From: Chionis minor
Taxonomy: Eukaryota > Chordata > Aves > Charadriiformes > Chionididae
Direction: 5' to 3'
DNA: 64,000 bases
Assembly (NCBI GenBank): GCA_013398295.1
Contig: VZSF01001309.1
Span: 462,645 to 526,644, forward strand
The translations under genes were made by a program, and so were the position numbers. Below are positions 49,336 to 61,915 of this stretch, one piece after another; within the stretch, counting starts at the first letter, position 1; each line of letters opens with the position of its first letter. The notes under the pieces are model-generated. The model saw only the letters and a list, made by a program, of their open reading frames with translations. It had not been told where the DNA came from and made no database searches.

Positions 49336-50112
49336 CTAAATAAGCCTCATCTGAAGGTCCAGTTCAGACACTTGCACTAGCAGTGAGTAATATATTAGTT
49401 TATTAACATGTCCATGAGATTTTTTAGAATATCTCACCAAGATAACCGTTGCTGTAATTTCAAGGGACTGCTGGTTTTGCTTGTCCACAGTGCTCATGGA
49501 TAACAATGCGCCCCCTTTCCTTTTGTTTCCCATTGCATGTATTTTTATGTCCAGTTTTTCCTCAGTCTCGTCTTCTATAGAACAAAAATCCCTTTTCTTT
49601 TTTTTTTTTTCCTCACAAGTCTGGTTTTCTAGTTGTTTCTCATTCCCCCTCTTCTCTTCTAGACTGTCTCCACATCTTTCTTGATCTGGGTATTTTATGA
49701 CTGTGTGTAGTTCTACAGCTGGGTCAAGTACTATCAAGGCCAAGAAGTTTAGCAGATTATTTCACATTTTATGCCATTGTATATATTTGCATGCACCCTG
49801 AGGCATTATGTATCTTTTTTTTTCATGGCATCCTAACATTTAGGATTCTGATCTGCACAACTGTACTGTGTTATGCAGAGCTCCTACCGCAACAGAATGT
49901 CCCCTATTCTGTATTTAATATCTTGGTTATTCCTAACTAAACATAAAAATGTGCATTTTTTCTTCTTTAATTGAATGTTATTTTTTAGGTAGTTTCTCCA
50001 ATTTGACAAGGTCTTTTGAATTCTAATCCTGTTCCCTAATGGGGCAGCAATTCTAGTAGGAAATCCATCTCTGCTTGGTGTTAGATGAGTTGATTGAGGA
50101 GTTTTCAACTTC
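49336..50112 (-). mobile_element. ancient CR1-like LINE, RT C-terminal region to 3' UTR
   Basis: A minus-strand LINE fossil of about 770 bases. At 50074-50093 the minus strand resembles GCAGATGACACCAAGCTGGG, which encodes the FADDTKLG reverse-transcriptase active site. Here the aspartates are lost. It is followed by NRIRIQKTLSNW at about 50000-50035, matching DRIRIQKDLDKLEKW. Further along the minus strand, AATAACCAAGATATTAAATA and CAGAATAGGGG match the NNQ..KYRMG segment. AAAGATGTGGAGACAGTC at 49651-49681 matches KDVEKLEKVQRRA. Near 49470-49430 an AAATTACAGCAACGG segment matches the UTR block AAACTGCAGCAAGGG. Stops and frameshifts are frequent, so it is a dead copy. The two minus-strand frames here (49336-49743 and 49884-50108) are relics of it. 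Confidence 0.85.
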
Positions 50113-53100
50113 AGCTTTTAATTTTGGTGCCCAGAAAACTATTCCCCCTTCTCATACACAAGAGATGAATTGGTACACAGTAATCAACCTAGGCTTTTAC
50201 ATCTTAAGACATTAGTCCACTGCAAAAAATTGTTTTGTTTTATTATTGTTATTATTAGCAAAATTGCTGGTGATCCCAAGACTATAATTATTGTCAGAAT
50301 CCCATTGTGGTAAAACCCATAAAAACACACATGAAAACAGGGACCCTGATAGAAATAATCTGGTGAAAAAACAGACACAGCTATTGAGTATGACAAGGAA
50401 CAAGTGGTGACTTACATTCATAGATCATCCAGTCAATCCTATTAGCTGTATATGTGGCTTGGCAGGTCTCAATCATTTTTAAATATGCATCAATAAATGA
50501 GTACTTGTTTGCCTCTGAAGACATTCTTCAGAAAGCTGATTTCCAACTGCCACCATGGAAGTCACAGATATTGAAAAACGGGAGAAGAGACCCTTGGACT
50601 GAACATGACCTAAATACAGATGAGTGTAGGAGTGGCAGGAAGGTTGGATGTGATTTCAGGGGTGGCATTGCTGAAGAAGCAATGGAGAGGTGGAATGCTA
50701 TGAAGATAAAGCTGGGAAAAGGGTGAAAGGATAGGCAGAAAGGGATGGGCTGAACACAGGATTTATGCTAGTCCTACAGAAAAGGAGAAAGAGGCAGTCC
50801 TGTGGATGATAACTCATTGAAATTTTCACTGAATTGAGTTGGAAAGCTGAAAGTCCGATTTGCTAGAGATAGATAAATGCCTTTGTTTCTGTTGGGTTTT
50901 GGTTTAGTTTGTTTGTTTGTTTGTTAGCTTATTGTGTTTTTTTTGGGGGGGAGGGAAGGATGTGCTTTCAAAATTGTTTTACTTGCTTCCAAGTCTCTAT
51001 TAGCACAAAATTTTGATTTTCCGAATTCATATCATATTTAAATTTCACCCAAACACTTCAGAGTTGTCGAAAGGGTAGAGGCCAAATGAATAATTTCGGA
51101 GTTGAGCTGAGGCATATCAGAAATGGTCGGGTGAAATTTGAGTGTTCATTTTTATGTTACTTCTTTCAGTGACCCCCTGTTTGAACTGTTACAAGTGTGC
51201 TGCCAGCTATTCCTTCTTTTGCTTTCAGGTGTGAGCTTTTTCATATTGACGCTGCTTGGAAGAGTAACAAGCTACGCAATGTTATGTAGCTGCAGATTTT
51301 TGGTCCTGCATATTTAACCAGGGCTGGTTTGTTCCCTTCTCTTTTACTTTCTCATTTATTTGGTGTCTTTTTAATTTCTTGGGATATACCTGAAGCCTGG
51401 TGTTAGTAGTGATGGACAGAAAAACTAGAAGGAACTTGTCTATAGTATTGTGGCTTTTGCTCAAGGTATTTTTGAGGAGATATACAAGGCACATTTGAAA
51501 TTGAGGCATAGTCTGCACTAAGCAGACTGTAAAACAAGTTTGAATTTGGGTTAGGAAGAACAATGACACTATTGAAATAAGTTTGGTCACCCCTGGTTTA
51601 GAGAAAATTAGTGGAGCCTTCATCAGTTTGTGAGAATTACAGTTCAGCTCCATGTTCAGCAAGGCAATTTGCTGTCCTCCAGAGATATAGCCGATTTTAA
51701 GAACTGCAGTCAGACCTTAGGCCCTACGCCTCACTAACCAGGATCAAATTTGAGCTGTTTTGGTTGTTTGTACTATTTTTGAGTTACAGTATAACATCCT
51801 CAGCTTCCAAACTACTGCTATGTGAAGGAAAGAAAATAAGTCTTTTTTTTTTTTTTTTTTCATCTAAATTAAAGAAGGGAATGAGTGCCAAAAGCCACAG
51901 TTAGAGGTCACACATAGATGGAAGAAATTGTTCAAAGTGTCCCAGCTGTAGGCTTTGGCTTGGTAAAGTACCTGCCCAGCTGTGAGCATGTACATGTTTA
52001 ATGGGCTTCCCACTGAATATCTTCTCACTTCACGTGGTTAAGACAGATATGTACAGGACAGGACCTCCTTGAATCAGGCAGGAGAGATCTGTTTGGTGTC
52101 CCATGTCTTCTTTTTTGTTGCGAAAGGCTGTGTTATTTGTCCCAATGTCTGGCCTGGGTGATGGAGCTGCTGGAAGCCTGGAGCTCCCATGCCATGGCAT
52201 CAAGCATAGCCCAAGTGGATCAGAGCCTTATGATTTCTCCACTCGTGGTGACCTGTCTGAGCTGACTAAGGAGAGTGGCACTGGAGCAGAAAACAAAGGG
52301 AGTGAAAGAAGAATCCTATTAATGCCGGCTGCTCTAATGCAAAACCAGATTTCATTTTTAGACTTCTATTTTCTACTTTAATTATATAAATCTGAACATA
52401 CTTTCGAGATTATGAAATAAGAGCGGAGAAGCCAGTTATTTTTCATCATTTATTTTTAAAGCAAATTTATCTTTGAATTGTCATCTGTTAAAATTCCTGA
52501 GAAGCAGACCACAAATGAGTACAATATGAACATGATTTTGCATGCCAGCCCAATTCAGAGATGTAAAGATTTTTTCAGGCTTTCTTTGAACACTTCAATT
52601 GAACACGAAGTGTGACCAGTTCCACCTAAGTCAGTCATGGGTTGTTCTCCAAGTTTACAGTGTGCACACATGCATATGTACATACAAAACTAATACTAAG
52701 CTTAGCCATGTATTGGCAACATATACTCATTAAATCTTCAATTAAACAGATTCTGAAACCTTGAAATACTCTGCAAAAAGGAACAGCTATTGGAACACAG
52801 GAAAGAACTAAAAAATGTTTTCTTGGAAAGAACAGAGAGGAGGCTCCTAAATAGTTCTTTTCCTTTGTGGTAATTATCTAGCAGTTAATGTACGGATACT
52901 TGAAGTTTTGTTTCATATTTTGGATTTGTAAGAAGAACTATTATTGTATTGTATTAAAATACAAGAAGTTTGAGAGATCTGCTTTATAGGAAATTTTAGA
53001 ACCACACATTTTCTTGTCTTCCTGCTCACTGGGTAAGCAAACTGTTGCCCTTTATTATTGTTATTAATGAGTTTATTAATCAATTACCATGTTTTAATAT

Positions 53101-53483
53101 AATATTTCCATTTCCCTTTATACCTCTTCTCTCCTGTAATGATCAGAGATGATTGGTTGGCCTTCTAAACTTGGGCTTATTGGTAATGTACCTACTGTCT
53201 GGTTGATGCTTTCTGTGGGTAGCTAGAGGGTTCTATGTGTTTGCCTCTGTAGTTACAGGGTGCTATTCCCTGTTAAAGCCCTCCAAACTCTTTTTTGCTT
53301 TGCTGCCTCACAAAGAGAGATGACCCTCATATGCTTCAAGTCCTGGTTGTCATGTGTCACAACATATCATGTCTTGGTTGTCATATGTTGGTGAGCCCTA
53401 TCTTCTAGACATGCTTGTTTGGTCTCCTTAGTACTGAAAAGTTCAGAAATTCCATCCTTACAACTGATTACTTCACTAGAAAC
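50113..53483. other. unique non-coding DNA
   Basis: No gene recognised. Contains a T18 run at 51843-51860 and a G-rich stretch near 50943-50958. A small imperfect direct repeat (CTGGTTGTCATGTGT / TTGGTTGTCATATGT) lies at about 53343-53390. Frame 52103-52381 has no recognisable domain. Confidence 0.6.
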
Positions 53484-53721
53484 TTCACAGAATGCTTTAG
53501 GTTGGAAGGGACCTTAAAGATCACCTAGTTCCAACCCCCCTGCCATGGGCAGGGACACCTCCCATTAGACCACATTTCTCCAGGCCCCGTCCAACCTGGC
53601 CTTGAACATCTCCAGGGATGGGGCAGCCACAGTCTCCCTGGGCAACCTGCCTCACTACTCCCATAGTCAGAAATTTCTTCCTGAGATCTAATCCAAATCT
53701 ACCCTCCTCCACCTTGAAACT
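53484..53721 (-). mobile_element. CR1 LINE 3' end, 5'-truncated
   Basis: A minus-strand copy. The plus strand reads TTTAGGTTGGAAGGGACC, TTAAAGATCACCTAGTTCC, AACCCCCCTGCCATGGGC, TCCAGGGATGGGGCAGCC, GAAATTTCTTCCTGAGATC and TACCCTCC. Only one degraded octamer (CACAGAATG) remains at the 3' terminus. It is truncated at the 5' side after about 238 bases. Its internal bases differ from the 8500/11551 pair. The short frames on both strands here read CR1. Confidence 0.95.
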
Positions 53722-56700
53722 TAATGAATATTTTAGGAATGGACATGTTCCTCTTCACGTGCTGATTGCTTTCTTCTGTGACATGTTTATGAGCAGCAGT
53801 CAGTGACATCTGTTTAACCCAAGGTTTATCATGACCAGGCTTTGACTACCAATACAGCCACAAGGTGCTTTTGCTATACAAATCTTAAATAATATCTATG
53901 TCAGATATCTATCTTTCAGTCATACTTTTTGCATTAATAAGGCAAGCCTAGCAATGTCTCACTTGGCCAAGGATCCTCAAAAGGAGACCTAGTATCCTGG
54001 AATTTTACTAGCCCCAGCCAAATCATTTTCCCACCTGTGGATCTGCTTTAACCTAAGTCTGTGCCATAATGCAGTCTTTCTAATCAACTATATCTCTTCC
54101 AAGGAAACTGTGCTTCTTTTCAGGCTACGAAAAGTGCTTTTTTTCTCTGTGTGGACTGAATGATTACAACTATAAAGTAAATCCTAGTTCCTCCTTTGTA
54201 GCTTATATATTTGGCATCTAAACTATGCAAAAAATGATTACTTTTTGGGGGTCCGGTAAAGGATTCTGACTGTGATATAAAGAGGAAGGAATATAAGAAA
54301 ACCAAACATTTATCACTTTGTAATTTACATACCAATTTTATCTCAGCTATGATTTAAAACAGCACATAAAGCCCCTAAATTGATCTTTGAACAGCAAAGT
54401 TGAGCTTAACTGCAGCCACGCCATAAGCATTGTTAGGATATATTAGAACAAAAGAAGAACTTAACATTCGTTGTTGATCTCTCCTTGGAATTTATTAACT
54501 CCTTGGTACTAAGAAATGTAATTTGATGTCACTGGCTGTTGTGTAGTTCTGCATGAACTCTGATGGACTGTGTCATCCATATCTATCTCCAAAGGGCTAC
54601 AGCGACAACTTCGCTCTTTGATTAAAGGTTCCGGTGTCTATTTAGTTGCTTTTATTGTGCTTGGGAGTCTCTCCTGCTAAATATATTTTTGAAGCCAGAA
54701 CCCACACTTGCAGGTCTCTCCTGCTAACCAACCTTCTGGGACAAGGTTGAGTTCCTGAAAGCTTAAGCCCAATGTACCGCAGTGCAATTATGAATTGAAT
54801 AGGGAAAGGAAATTGGAAGGAGCAACTAAAGATATTTTACTCTTATGAATTAGTACACAAATACAGATTTATAGTCTGCATATGTGTTTTGTTTTTACTG
54901 ATGGCTGTAACTAAGGACACCTGTAAGTCAAGGGAAAAGGAAAAGAATGAAAAATAAAGGGAGGGAAAATGTAATGATATGCAGCATTTCAGAGCTGATT
55001 TGGAGTCTGTTATGTGAGACTTGAAAACTTGTTTTTCTTTTCCTGGAAAACCTGTATAGTTTAGCTGGTGTGCCTTAGTGTAAAGTATGAAATATAATGA
55101 TTTTCTAAAAGATTCTTTCAGCGTTTCCAACAGAAATGTTGAGCTAAGTGTAGAATTTGTGGGATCAGTTAGCTTATAAATAATGATCCTTTATGCTGGC
55201 ATTGGGAAATCCTTGTTCCCACAGGTAGTTCAATACAGCAATTAATATCAATGAATGCTGAAGAAAGCAAATCTCTGTTCACTTTTGTCCGGATTAGTTA
55301 ACATAAGAAAAATCCCATCCTTCTCCTGGAGTATTTAACCTTCTCCTAGGAAGACATGCTAATGAAAGGTAAATAAAGTGTGCTGCTTGACATGTGTTTG
55401 CCATTCCTCCCCATTCCTCATGTCACACACTTTCCCTCTTACAAAACGATTAACATTTTTCTCTGGAAATCTTCGCCGTGCTTATTTTGTTTCATGCATC
55501 CCTCTGTGCCAAACCTGTCTTGTCGTTAGCCCTCGGCGTTTCTGCTGGTGTTTCTAGGCTAGTTCCTGCTCAGCTGAATTTCATTACGGAGGGACTTCAC
55601 CTCCAAAACTCACAGATAATGTGTCTTAAGCGCATACGGCGCTGAAGTCTGCCGCGTAGAAAACTCCTGATTTACTTGGCATTGCGTTCAATCCGAGGGC
55701 AAGTGTTTCTCGTCTGACAGGGCATATTTCTGTAGCCCACGTAAAGTTGTCTACTCAAGGAAAAGGAAGGTCTGTCGAGGGAATGGGTGTGGTTTCACTG
55801 ACCTCATCCAACAGCCATGAATTTGTGCGTTCAGGCTTTGTAGATCAAAATTGTTGATAAAACGGAGTCATAAAACAGCCCTGAACTTTCCCTGCATTTG
55901 GCTACATTATCTGAGATTTCACACACAAGCAGTAAAAAAGCTTAAAAGATTTTTATCTCGTAGCAGCCAAGAAGTGTGGTAATAAGGTAAAGGTTGAGCA
56001 GCATTGTTGGCATAAGAAATCCCCTGCTTACACTGGATTTATAACACACCCAGTTTAGTAAGAATTGGCGCTGCTGAGCGTTTGCTGACAGTGTTGGGAT
56101 AATATATTGTAAAACGCAGAGCAGCCAAGTCTCACACCTGAGAAGTAAGACACACTTCATTCTGCCGATGGAGAAACCTAAATCAAACTTTAACGTTACT
56201 ACAATGCAATTACTCCTCTCTTAGGAGCTCCAACTGTACAGAGTTGAGGTATAAAACCTGTGATTTTGGTATACTGTAAGAGTTTATTAACCCCTTAAGT
56301 ATTTGTATGTACTCTGCATTGGGAGGGATAGCCTTTTAAAGTTTACAAGGCACGTTTCAAAGGAAAGTAAGGGTTTCTGGTGTGTGATGCCGTGGGTGTG
56401 AGGCCAAAGCAGGTTTCAATGAAGTTTAATTTTCTTAAAAGTAAATAAAACAATATGTGGAGCTTTGGATTGCATTTTCTATCACCAGTGTGTGCTGTGA
56501 GACCTCCCCTATGCTTCAATAAGAAATGTTGTTTGATGAGACAATAGCTTTTCAATGTTTGAGAGAGTCTGTGGGAGCCTGATGTTACTCTTTTACATTC
56601 TGTGAGCCTCCATACCTTGCCACAACCACTTCTCCTTGCAATTAGATTAATAAAAAAATCATATTATTATAAGCAAGTTGTGCTAAAGCTATATGAATAG

Positions 56701-59700
56701 AAGAGAAAGAAAACCACAAGGAAACATTCTGTAATTTGGGTGTGTGTGGATGTGACAGAGCTGCACTAATAAGGAGTCTGCAGCACGAACACATGCGCAC
56801 TTGTACTTTTGGATGCTGTTTCCTTTCTTCATATATATATTCTTGCTTTTCTAAGAGATCAGATTTCATAGTCTTTCTCTCTAGTTCTTACCGTGATTTT
56901 ACTTAGCTCATTTTCATTGCATGTTCTGTATTGTGTTAGTTTTCCCATGTGTGCTGGTTTTTACTTCCAGTGTCTTACAAGCAGAAGAGAAAAAACAGAG
57001 ACATTGAGTTCAAGCCTCATATTCAATTGACTATCATGGCTGTGGGAAGTTCAGCTTGAAAAAGCAAATTTATAGGTAGATAAGAAATAGGAAGAGACAT
57101 AATAAGGCTATAGCAAGAGTTAAACTGAAAAAATGATCATTTTTCTTGTAGTTTTTGGGTGTTACGGACATGAAGACCACTGATACAGCTGCTCAAGAAT
57201 TTTACTTCTATATTTCTTTTTTTTTTTTTTCAAAATGTATTTTTTTTGTTTTACAATATTAATATTGCAGGATAGGGAGTGCAAGATAAAAAAAAAAAAA
57301 CCCACAATGTTTTGTTTCCAGTTTGGTCAGACTTAATAAACATTTCAGCCTGTCATCATGAATAGAAATATTTCATTTCGTATCAGCTTGACAGTCACAT
57401 GTGCTGGCTTGTGTTGATACTTTTACGGACTTGTAGCCGAAGTCCTTCAGCCTTTCCTTTCTTGGTATATGCTAAAGTATGATGTTGGGTTATAACTTTT
57501 TATGATGATCAGCCCAGCAGAGTTACTTTAATGCATAACGGAGATTTGATTATTTTAGGGCAACTTAGCAGTTGCCGTCTGGCAGGTCGGTCTACAGGAA
57601 AAGGCTGGGTCACCAAACTGCCATCAGATTTTCAGCTTTACGCTCCTGACAACTCCAGGGAGAGCTAACATGTGGTCTCTTCTTCCCTGCTCTACACGGA
57701 ATTAAATACACTGCTTTCTAAAACTGACAAGGAAGAATGGCATGTCCTCTTTGGCATGTCCAGATGAGGAACATCATCCGTCTTGAAAAGGTAACTCTAC
57801 ATATTCTCTAAAAACTGGGCAGAGGTATGACTTAGGAACTGGCTTATTATTTGCGTCTTTTGAGCCACATCCAAAGACAGCGAGGATTTAGGGTGCACAA
57901 AAATGCCCCAAGCGTTGGATAGGTCTTGAGGTCCTTCTTTTATAAATTGGTAATAACCTCCTTAATACTTCATAGGAGAGTGTATTGTATGAATATAGCA
58001 CATATTTTGCCAGTTGTCTCATCGGGCCATGCTTCTAAAAGGATGGGGTTTTTCGTAGCCAGGAGGCACTGCATTTCCAACACTGCTGAAAATCAGGGAA
58101 CAGGTTTGGCTTCAGCGCAGACAGAAACAATACAGCATGTACCTTTTCTCCTTGCCCTGTAAAAGCACTGTTGAAAACTGCAGCTACTGGCTGATGTAAT
58201 AATTTTGCCCTCAAACAGAAAATTAAAAACCTTTTAAAATTGCCTAGTGCTGTACAAAACTATACTGCTGTGTTAAATGTATTTTAAAATGTTTATTTAT
58301 GCTGATTTCCAGTAAAAATGTGCCAGTAGAAGTAAACTAACTTCATTCAGATAATACAGGTAGCCACAAACTTTGGCTGTCCTCTAGTTCCCAAACACTT
58401 ATCCCCACATACACTTCCTGTTCCCTGACTCTCGTCAGCTGGAAAAGTTATTATCTGAATGGAGAGCTTTGCATCTGTCAGCTGGGAAAGTGATTACTTA
58501 AACTGATAGCAATAGCAGTTGTTTTAGCTTAAAACGGCTAGCTATGTGTGGTTTTAAAAAAATTTTTTTGGGAAATGTCATTATTTAGTTTACATTATTA
58601 TTGTTGTGAACAACAGAGACCTAAACAGTATCAACAGCTCAGCTTCCTACTGAGACTTAGATAGACAAACTTCAGAAATAAACGGTTCCTGATAAAATAC
58701 ATGAGAATAGCTTTTGGAGAAAGAGTTCTTTAAATGTTAATAATTACACTAAACCACAGAAAGTCTTTATTTACTTCCTTTTCTTTAAGCTGTCTTATCT
58801 CCATCATTTTTTTTTCCTGACATACAGGTGAGAGGCAAATACTGATGGAAAATACCATCCTGGAGACCTACTCTGCATCCTTTACATACCTCAGAGTCAA
58901 TGCTGACAAGAATTGCTGACACCCTAAGTATGTCGAGTGGATTGCAAAATGATATTTTGTTACAGGAAAAATGGAAGTATAGCCAACCTCTGCCCCCATC
59001 CGAATCATCTTTTTCAGATGATATGAATTGCCTTTAATTGCTACGAAGGACATAATAAGTATTTTGTACTTCTGAAAAGTTGTTGCTCAGTGTCTCAAAC
59101 TTTTCTGTAAAAATGTAGGCCAGTTCCAAAATGCTCAAAAGTGTGACTTCTTAAAATCCATATTTAGTTCCCAAATAAGTAGCCTAATTTTCCATAACAC
59201 TGTGCAATCAGTAAATCTCATTGACCTCACTAAGAGTGTCTGCCTTCTCAGCATTTCCAAAAAAGAAAGCAATTTGTTTAGAAGTCAAATATACTCGGTG
59301 ACTCTTCACTTGTTCATATTTTCAAAAGAATGTACTTTCTAAAAAGTATTACACTTTCCCTGTTCATGTGTTCTTTGAGGGACATAGCCAGGATGAATAA
59401 TTGTTATGTGTTTATCTTCAGATACTTTTATATTATTTTATTCTAAAAGGATATTAATCTTTTATTAGATTTGAATAACATGAGAAGATTGAGATGTCTT
59501 TGGCTGTGTAGGAAATAAAAGAATAGTTGCCTCCACCGTCCTGTTGTGGATTTGGCTTGGAAAATACTTTATGTGGAAATTTCCATCCGCTTATTTCAAG
59601 TGGTTTCAGAGTTTAAATGATGCTTGGACTGGGGTAACCTGGGTTTGGACTCAGATGTTTTCTGCCCTAGCACTTTTGATCCTTTGAGGTTTGTCATTTT

Positions 59701-60613
59701 GAGTCTTATCTCACACATTTTTATAACCTAAAATAACTTGATGTCAGTTTGTTATTGAATGAACCATTTATTATTCTTAGACCTGCTATACAAATACAGT
59801 TAACAATCCTGTTATTTATCCTGTGAAATATCACAGGCTGTTATGAGTATTTTATTAAACATGAAGCATCTCCATAAATCTTATGATATATCTAATTTCT
59901 AATAAAAATTGACTGTGCAAAGTTCAGAATATATTCCTGCAATACTTTTTCCAGACAAGGGACCTGAATTTTAACTCTTCCTCGTAATCTTATGGTGGCA
60001 GAGTTTTCTGGTATTTAAATTTGTACGCTGTGCTCTTTTGTTTCACTAATACTGGTCAAACTTCACATATAATATTTTTTTTTCTCCCCTTTTGTATTTC
60101 TTGTTAGGGGTCTGTTTAAGGTATTTTCTTTCCATTAGAACTGTAGTGAGTTTTCATTAAAACAGTACAGAAAAGCTTAGCAAAACTGAGGGCAGTTCCC
60201 ATGGCTTTGGGAATGTCTTGCGCGTTTGCCTTGAACCTTGAAGACAGGGGAGGTGAACCTGCAAGGCGGTTCTGTACAAAGGAAAAGAGGTAATGTGTTA
60301 GCAAGTGAAACCCGCTTGTAATAGGCAGCTCTGAGGCTGAGAAACATTTTAAAACGCTAAAAGAGGTCCCCCTCCACCTGCGCGGTGCTCTTCAACCTCC
60401 CAGAGTGTCTTTCTGGAGGCCTCGAAGTGTTCAGGGATGAAAAGCTGTGGAATGCCTGGAACAGCTGTGTTCGCTTGCTGGTGTCTGCTCCTCGTATAAA
60501 TCCCGGCGCTCGCACATCAAGAGGTGGTGACGTTCCCTTTATAGCACTTGGCTGAGCAGTTCCCACATCCTTCCAGAAGGGAATGGGGTCTGTGATGCCC
60601 AGTGCAGACTCAG
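53722..60613. other. unique non-coding DNA
   Basis: Almost seven kilobases with no recognised gene. Contains T14 at 57217-57230, an AATATTAATATT palindrome near 57258 and the short tandem element listed at 58434. A faint MIR-like stretch near 59640-59760 is treated under rejected items. Confidence 0.55.
58434..58505. repeat. imperfect 43-bp-period direct repeat
   Basis: GTCAGCTGGAAAAGTTATTA at 58434 recurs as GTCAGCTGGGAAAGTGATTA at 58477, with the following TCTGAA and CTTAAA also similar. The two units begin 43 bases apart. It matches no known transposon. Confidence 0.75.
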
Positions 60614-61260
60614 TGTTATGGTTTGAGAAACTCACAATGATTTATTGTCGTTTAGACAATAACTCTCTCACCCGATGACCCCTCCCCACCCAGGAAGGGG
60701 AAGTGGGAGAAAGCAAGGAAACGCGAGGGGTGAAATATAAACAGATTTAGTAGAATAAGACTAGATAGTTGACATTATTAACACTAAAGAACCAGTATTG
60801 ATCCCGACACCAATATAAAATACACGAGGGTTATACTCAGCCCTTTCTATCCATAGGCAGCTGTGCACTCCCAGCAGGGGACAGACAATGTGGGACACTG
60901 CGAGTGCTATGGCTTTGGAAGGAAAGAAAAGGCTCAAGGCTCCAGCACAAGGGCAAGAAATTCTTTGGATCACAGCCATCAAGGAAGAGGAAGAATTCTT
61001 GAGCAAACTTTCTAATTTCTATGGAATGTGCCATTCATGGTATGAAATAACCCTGTTGGCAGCTTGGGTCAAGTGCCCAGGCCTTACTCTTCCTCATCCC
61101 TGCACCTGGTGAGCTCGAAAACACTGGGACATTGAAACTTGTGTGCCATAGTTGTCTCTAAAGTAAATATTTTCACAAATTCAAACACTAGAGTCTTCTA
61201 AAAGTACAGTTTTCCAAGCATTAGAAGAGAAATTAGTCCTGTGTCGCTCAAACTAGGACA
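60614..61260 (-). mobile_element. avian ERV solo LTR, minus orientation
   Basis: Same family as the LTR at 44382. On the plus strand it runs from TGTTATGGTTTGAG to CTCAAACTAGGACA. Shared blocks, read on the minus strand, include GACACAGGACTAATTTCT, CAGGGTTATTTCATACCATG, CATTCCATAGAAATTAGAAA, AGCACTCGCAGTGTC, CCTTCCTGGGTGGGGAGGGG and GTCTAAACGACAATAAATC. The polyadenylation signal lies at 60641-60646 (plus-strand TTTATT). It is 65 bases shorter than the other copy, largely because it has a single CCTTGATGG unit. Flanking pentamers CTCAG and CATGG do not match. No internal retroviral sequence was seen on either side. Confidence 0.88.
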
Positions 61261-61616
61261 CATGGACATGGGGACTGGTGGCCGTGCAGGCTCAGAAAAC
61301 AGCACTAGTAGCATGCATGNGAATGTGCCATTCATGGTATGAAATAACCCTGTTGGCAGCTTGGGTCAAGTGCCCAGGCCTTACTCTTCCTCATCCCTGC
61401 ACCTGGTGAGCTCGAAAACACTGGGACATTGAAACTTGTGTGCCATAGTTGTCTCTAAAGTAAATATTTTCACAAATTCAAACACTAGAGTCTTCTAAAA
61501 GTACAGTTTTCCAAGCATTAGAAGAGAAATTAGTCCTGTGTCGCTCAAACTAGGACACATGGACATGGGGACTGGTGGCCGTGCAGGCTCAGAAAACAGC
61601 ACTAGTAGCATGCATG
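61024..61616. repeat. exact 296-bp duplication across a one-N gap (probable assembly artefact)
   Basis: 61024-61319 and 61321-61616 are identical by eye, base for base, with a single N at 61320 between them. The duplicated segment runs from inside the LTR (its 5' half on the minus strand) into unique flank. Identity with an N at the exact junction is the pattern left when two overlapping contigs are joined without merging the overlap. Confidence 0.93.
61320..61320. other. assembly gap (single N)
   Basis: One ambiguous base at the junction of the duplicated segments. It marks a contig join. Confidence 0.97.
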
Positions 61617-61639
61617 GCTGTAAACCACGGTGGTGCAGA

Positions 61640-61915
61640 TTGGAAGGTTATCTGGTCTGATGTCTTCTGATTCCCATTTTATATTCCCAGTGTCTTCTTG
61701 AATCTCATTTTATATGCCCCTCCTAGTGTGAAGGATTCCACCATTTCACTAGGAAATACATTTAACGCTGTAATGGCTTCAACATACCCTAAATTGTAAT
61801 TCCTTTCCCTTTTAGTTGCTTTTTTATTTTATTTTCTCAAGAAGCTTGTATAAAATTATGCACTAAATGATAATACCCCTTTTTAGTCTTCATCTGACTG
61901 TTTTTTCTTATTGCA
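61640..61915 (-). mobile_element. probable ancient CR1 3' UTR
   Basis: A diverged match to the reptile-type CR1 end. ATTGGAAGGTTATCTGGTCT corresponds to AGGGATCATCTAGTCT, AAGGATTCCACCATTTCACT to GAGAATCCACCACTTCCCTT, and TTTTTAGTCTTCATCTGA to CTCTCAATCTTCTCTTTGA. The order is right and the spacing plausible, but identity is low. It seems to be the same class as the copy at 29631. Confidence 0.55.

Noticed and set aside
56949..57000. TGTGCTGGTTTTTAC, similar to the start of a common avian ERVL LTR
   Set aside because: Following sequence does not continue the LTR and there is no matching end.
59640..59760. MIR-like run starting CCTGGGTTTGGACTC
   Set aside because: Later blocks align only loosely. 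It cannot be separated from chance without an alignment score.
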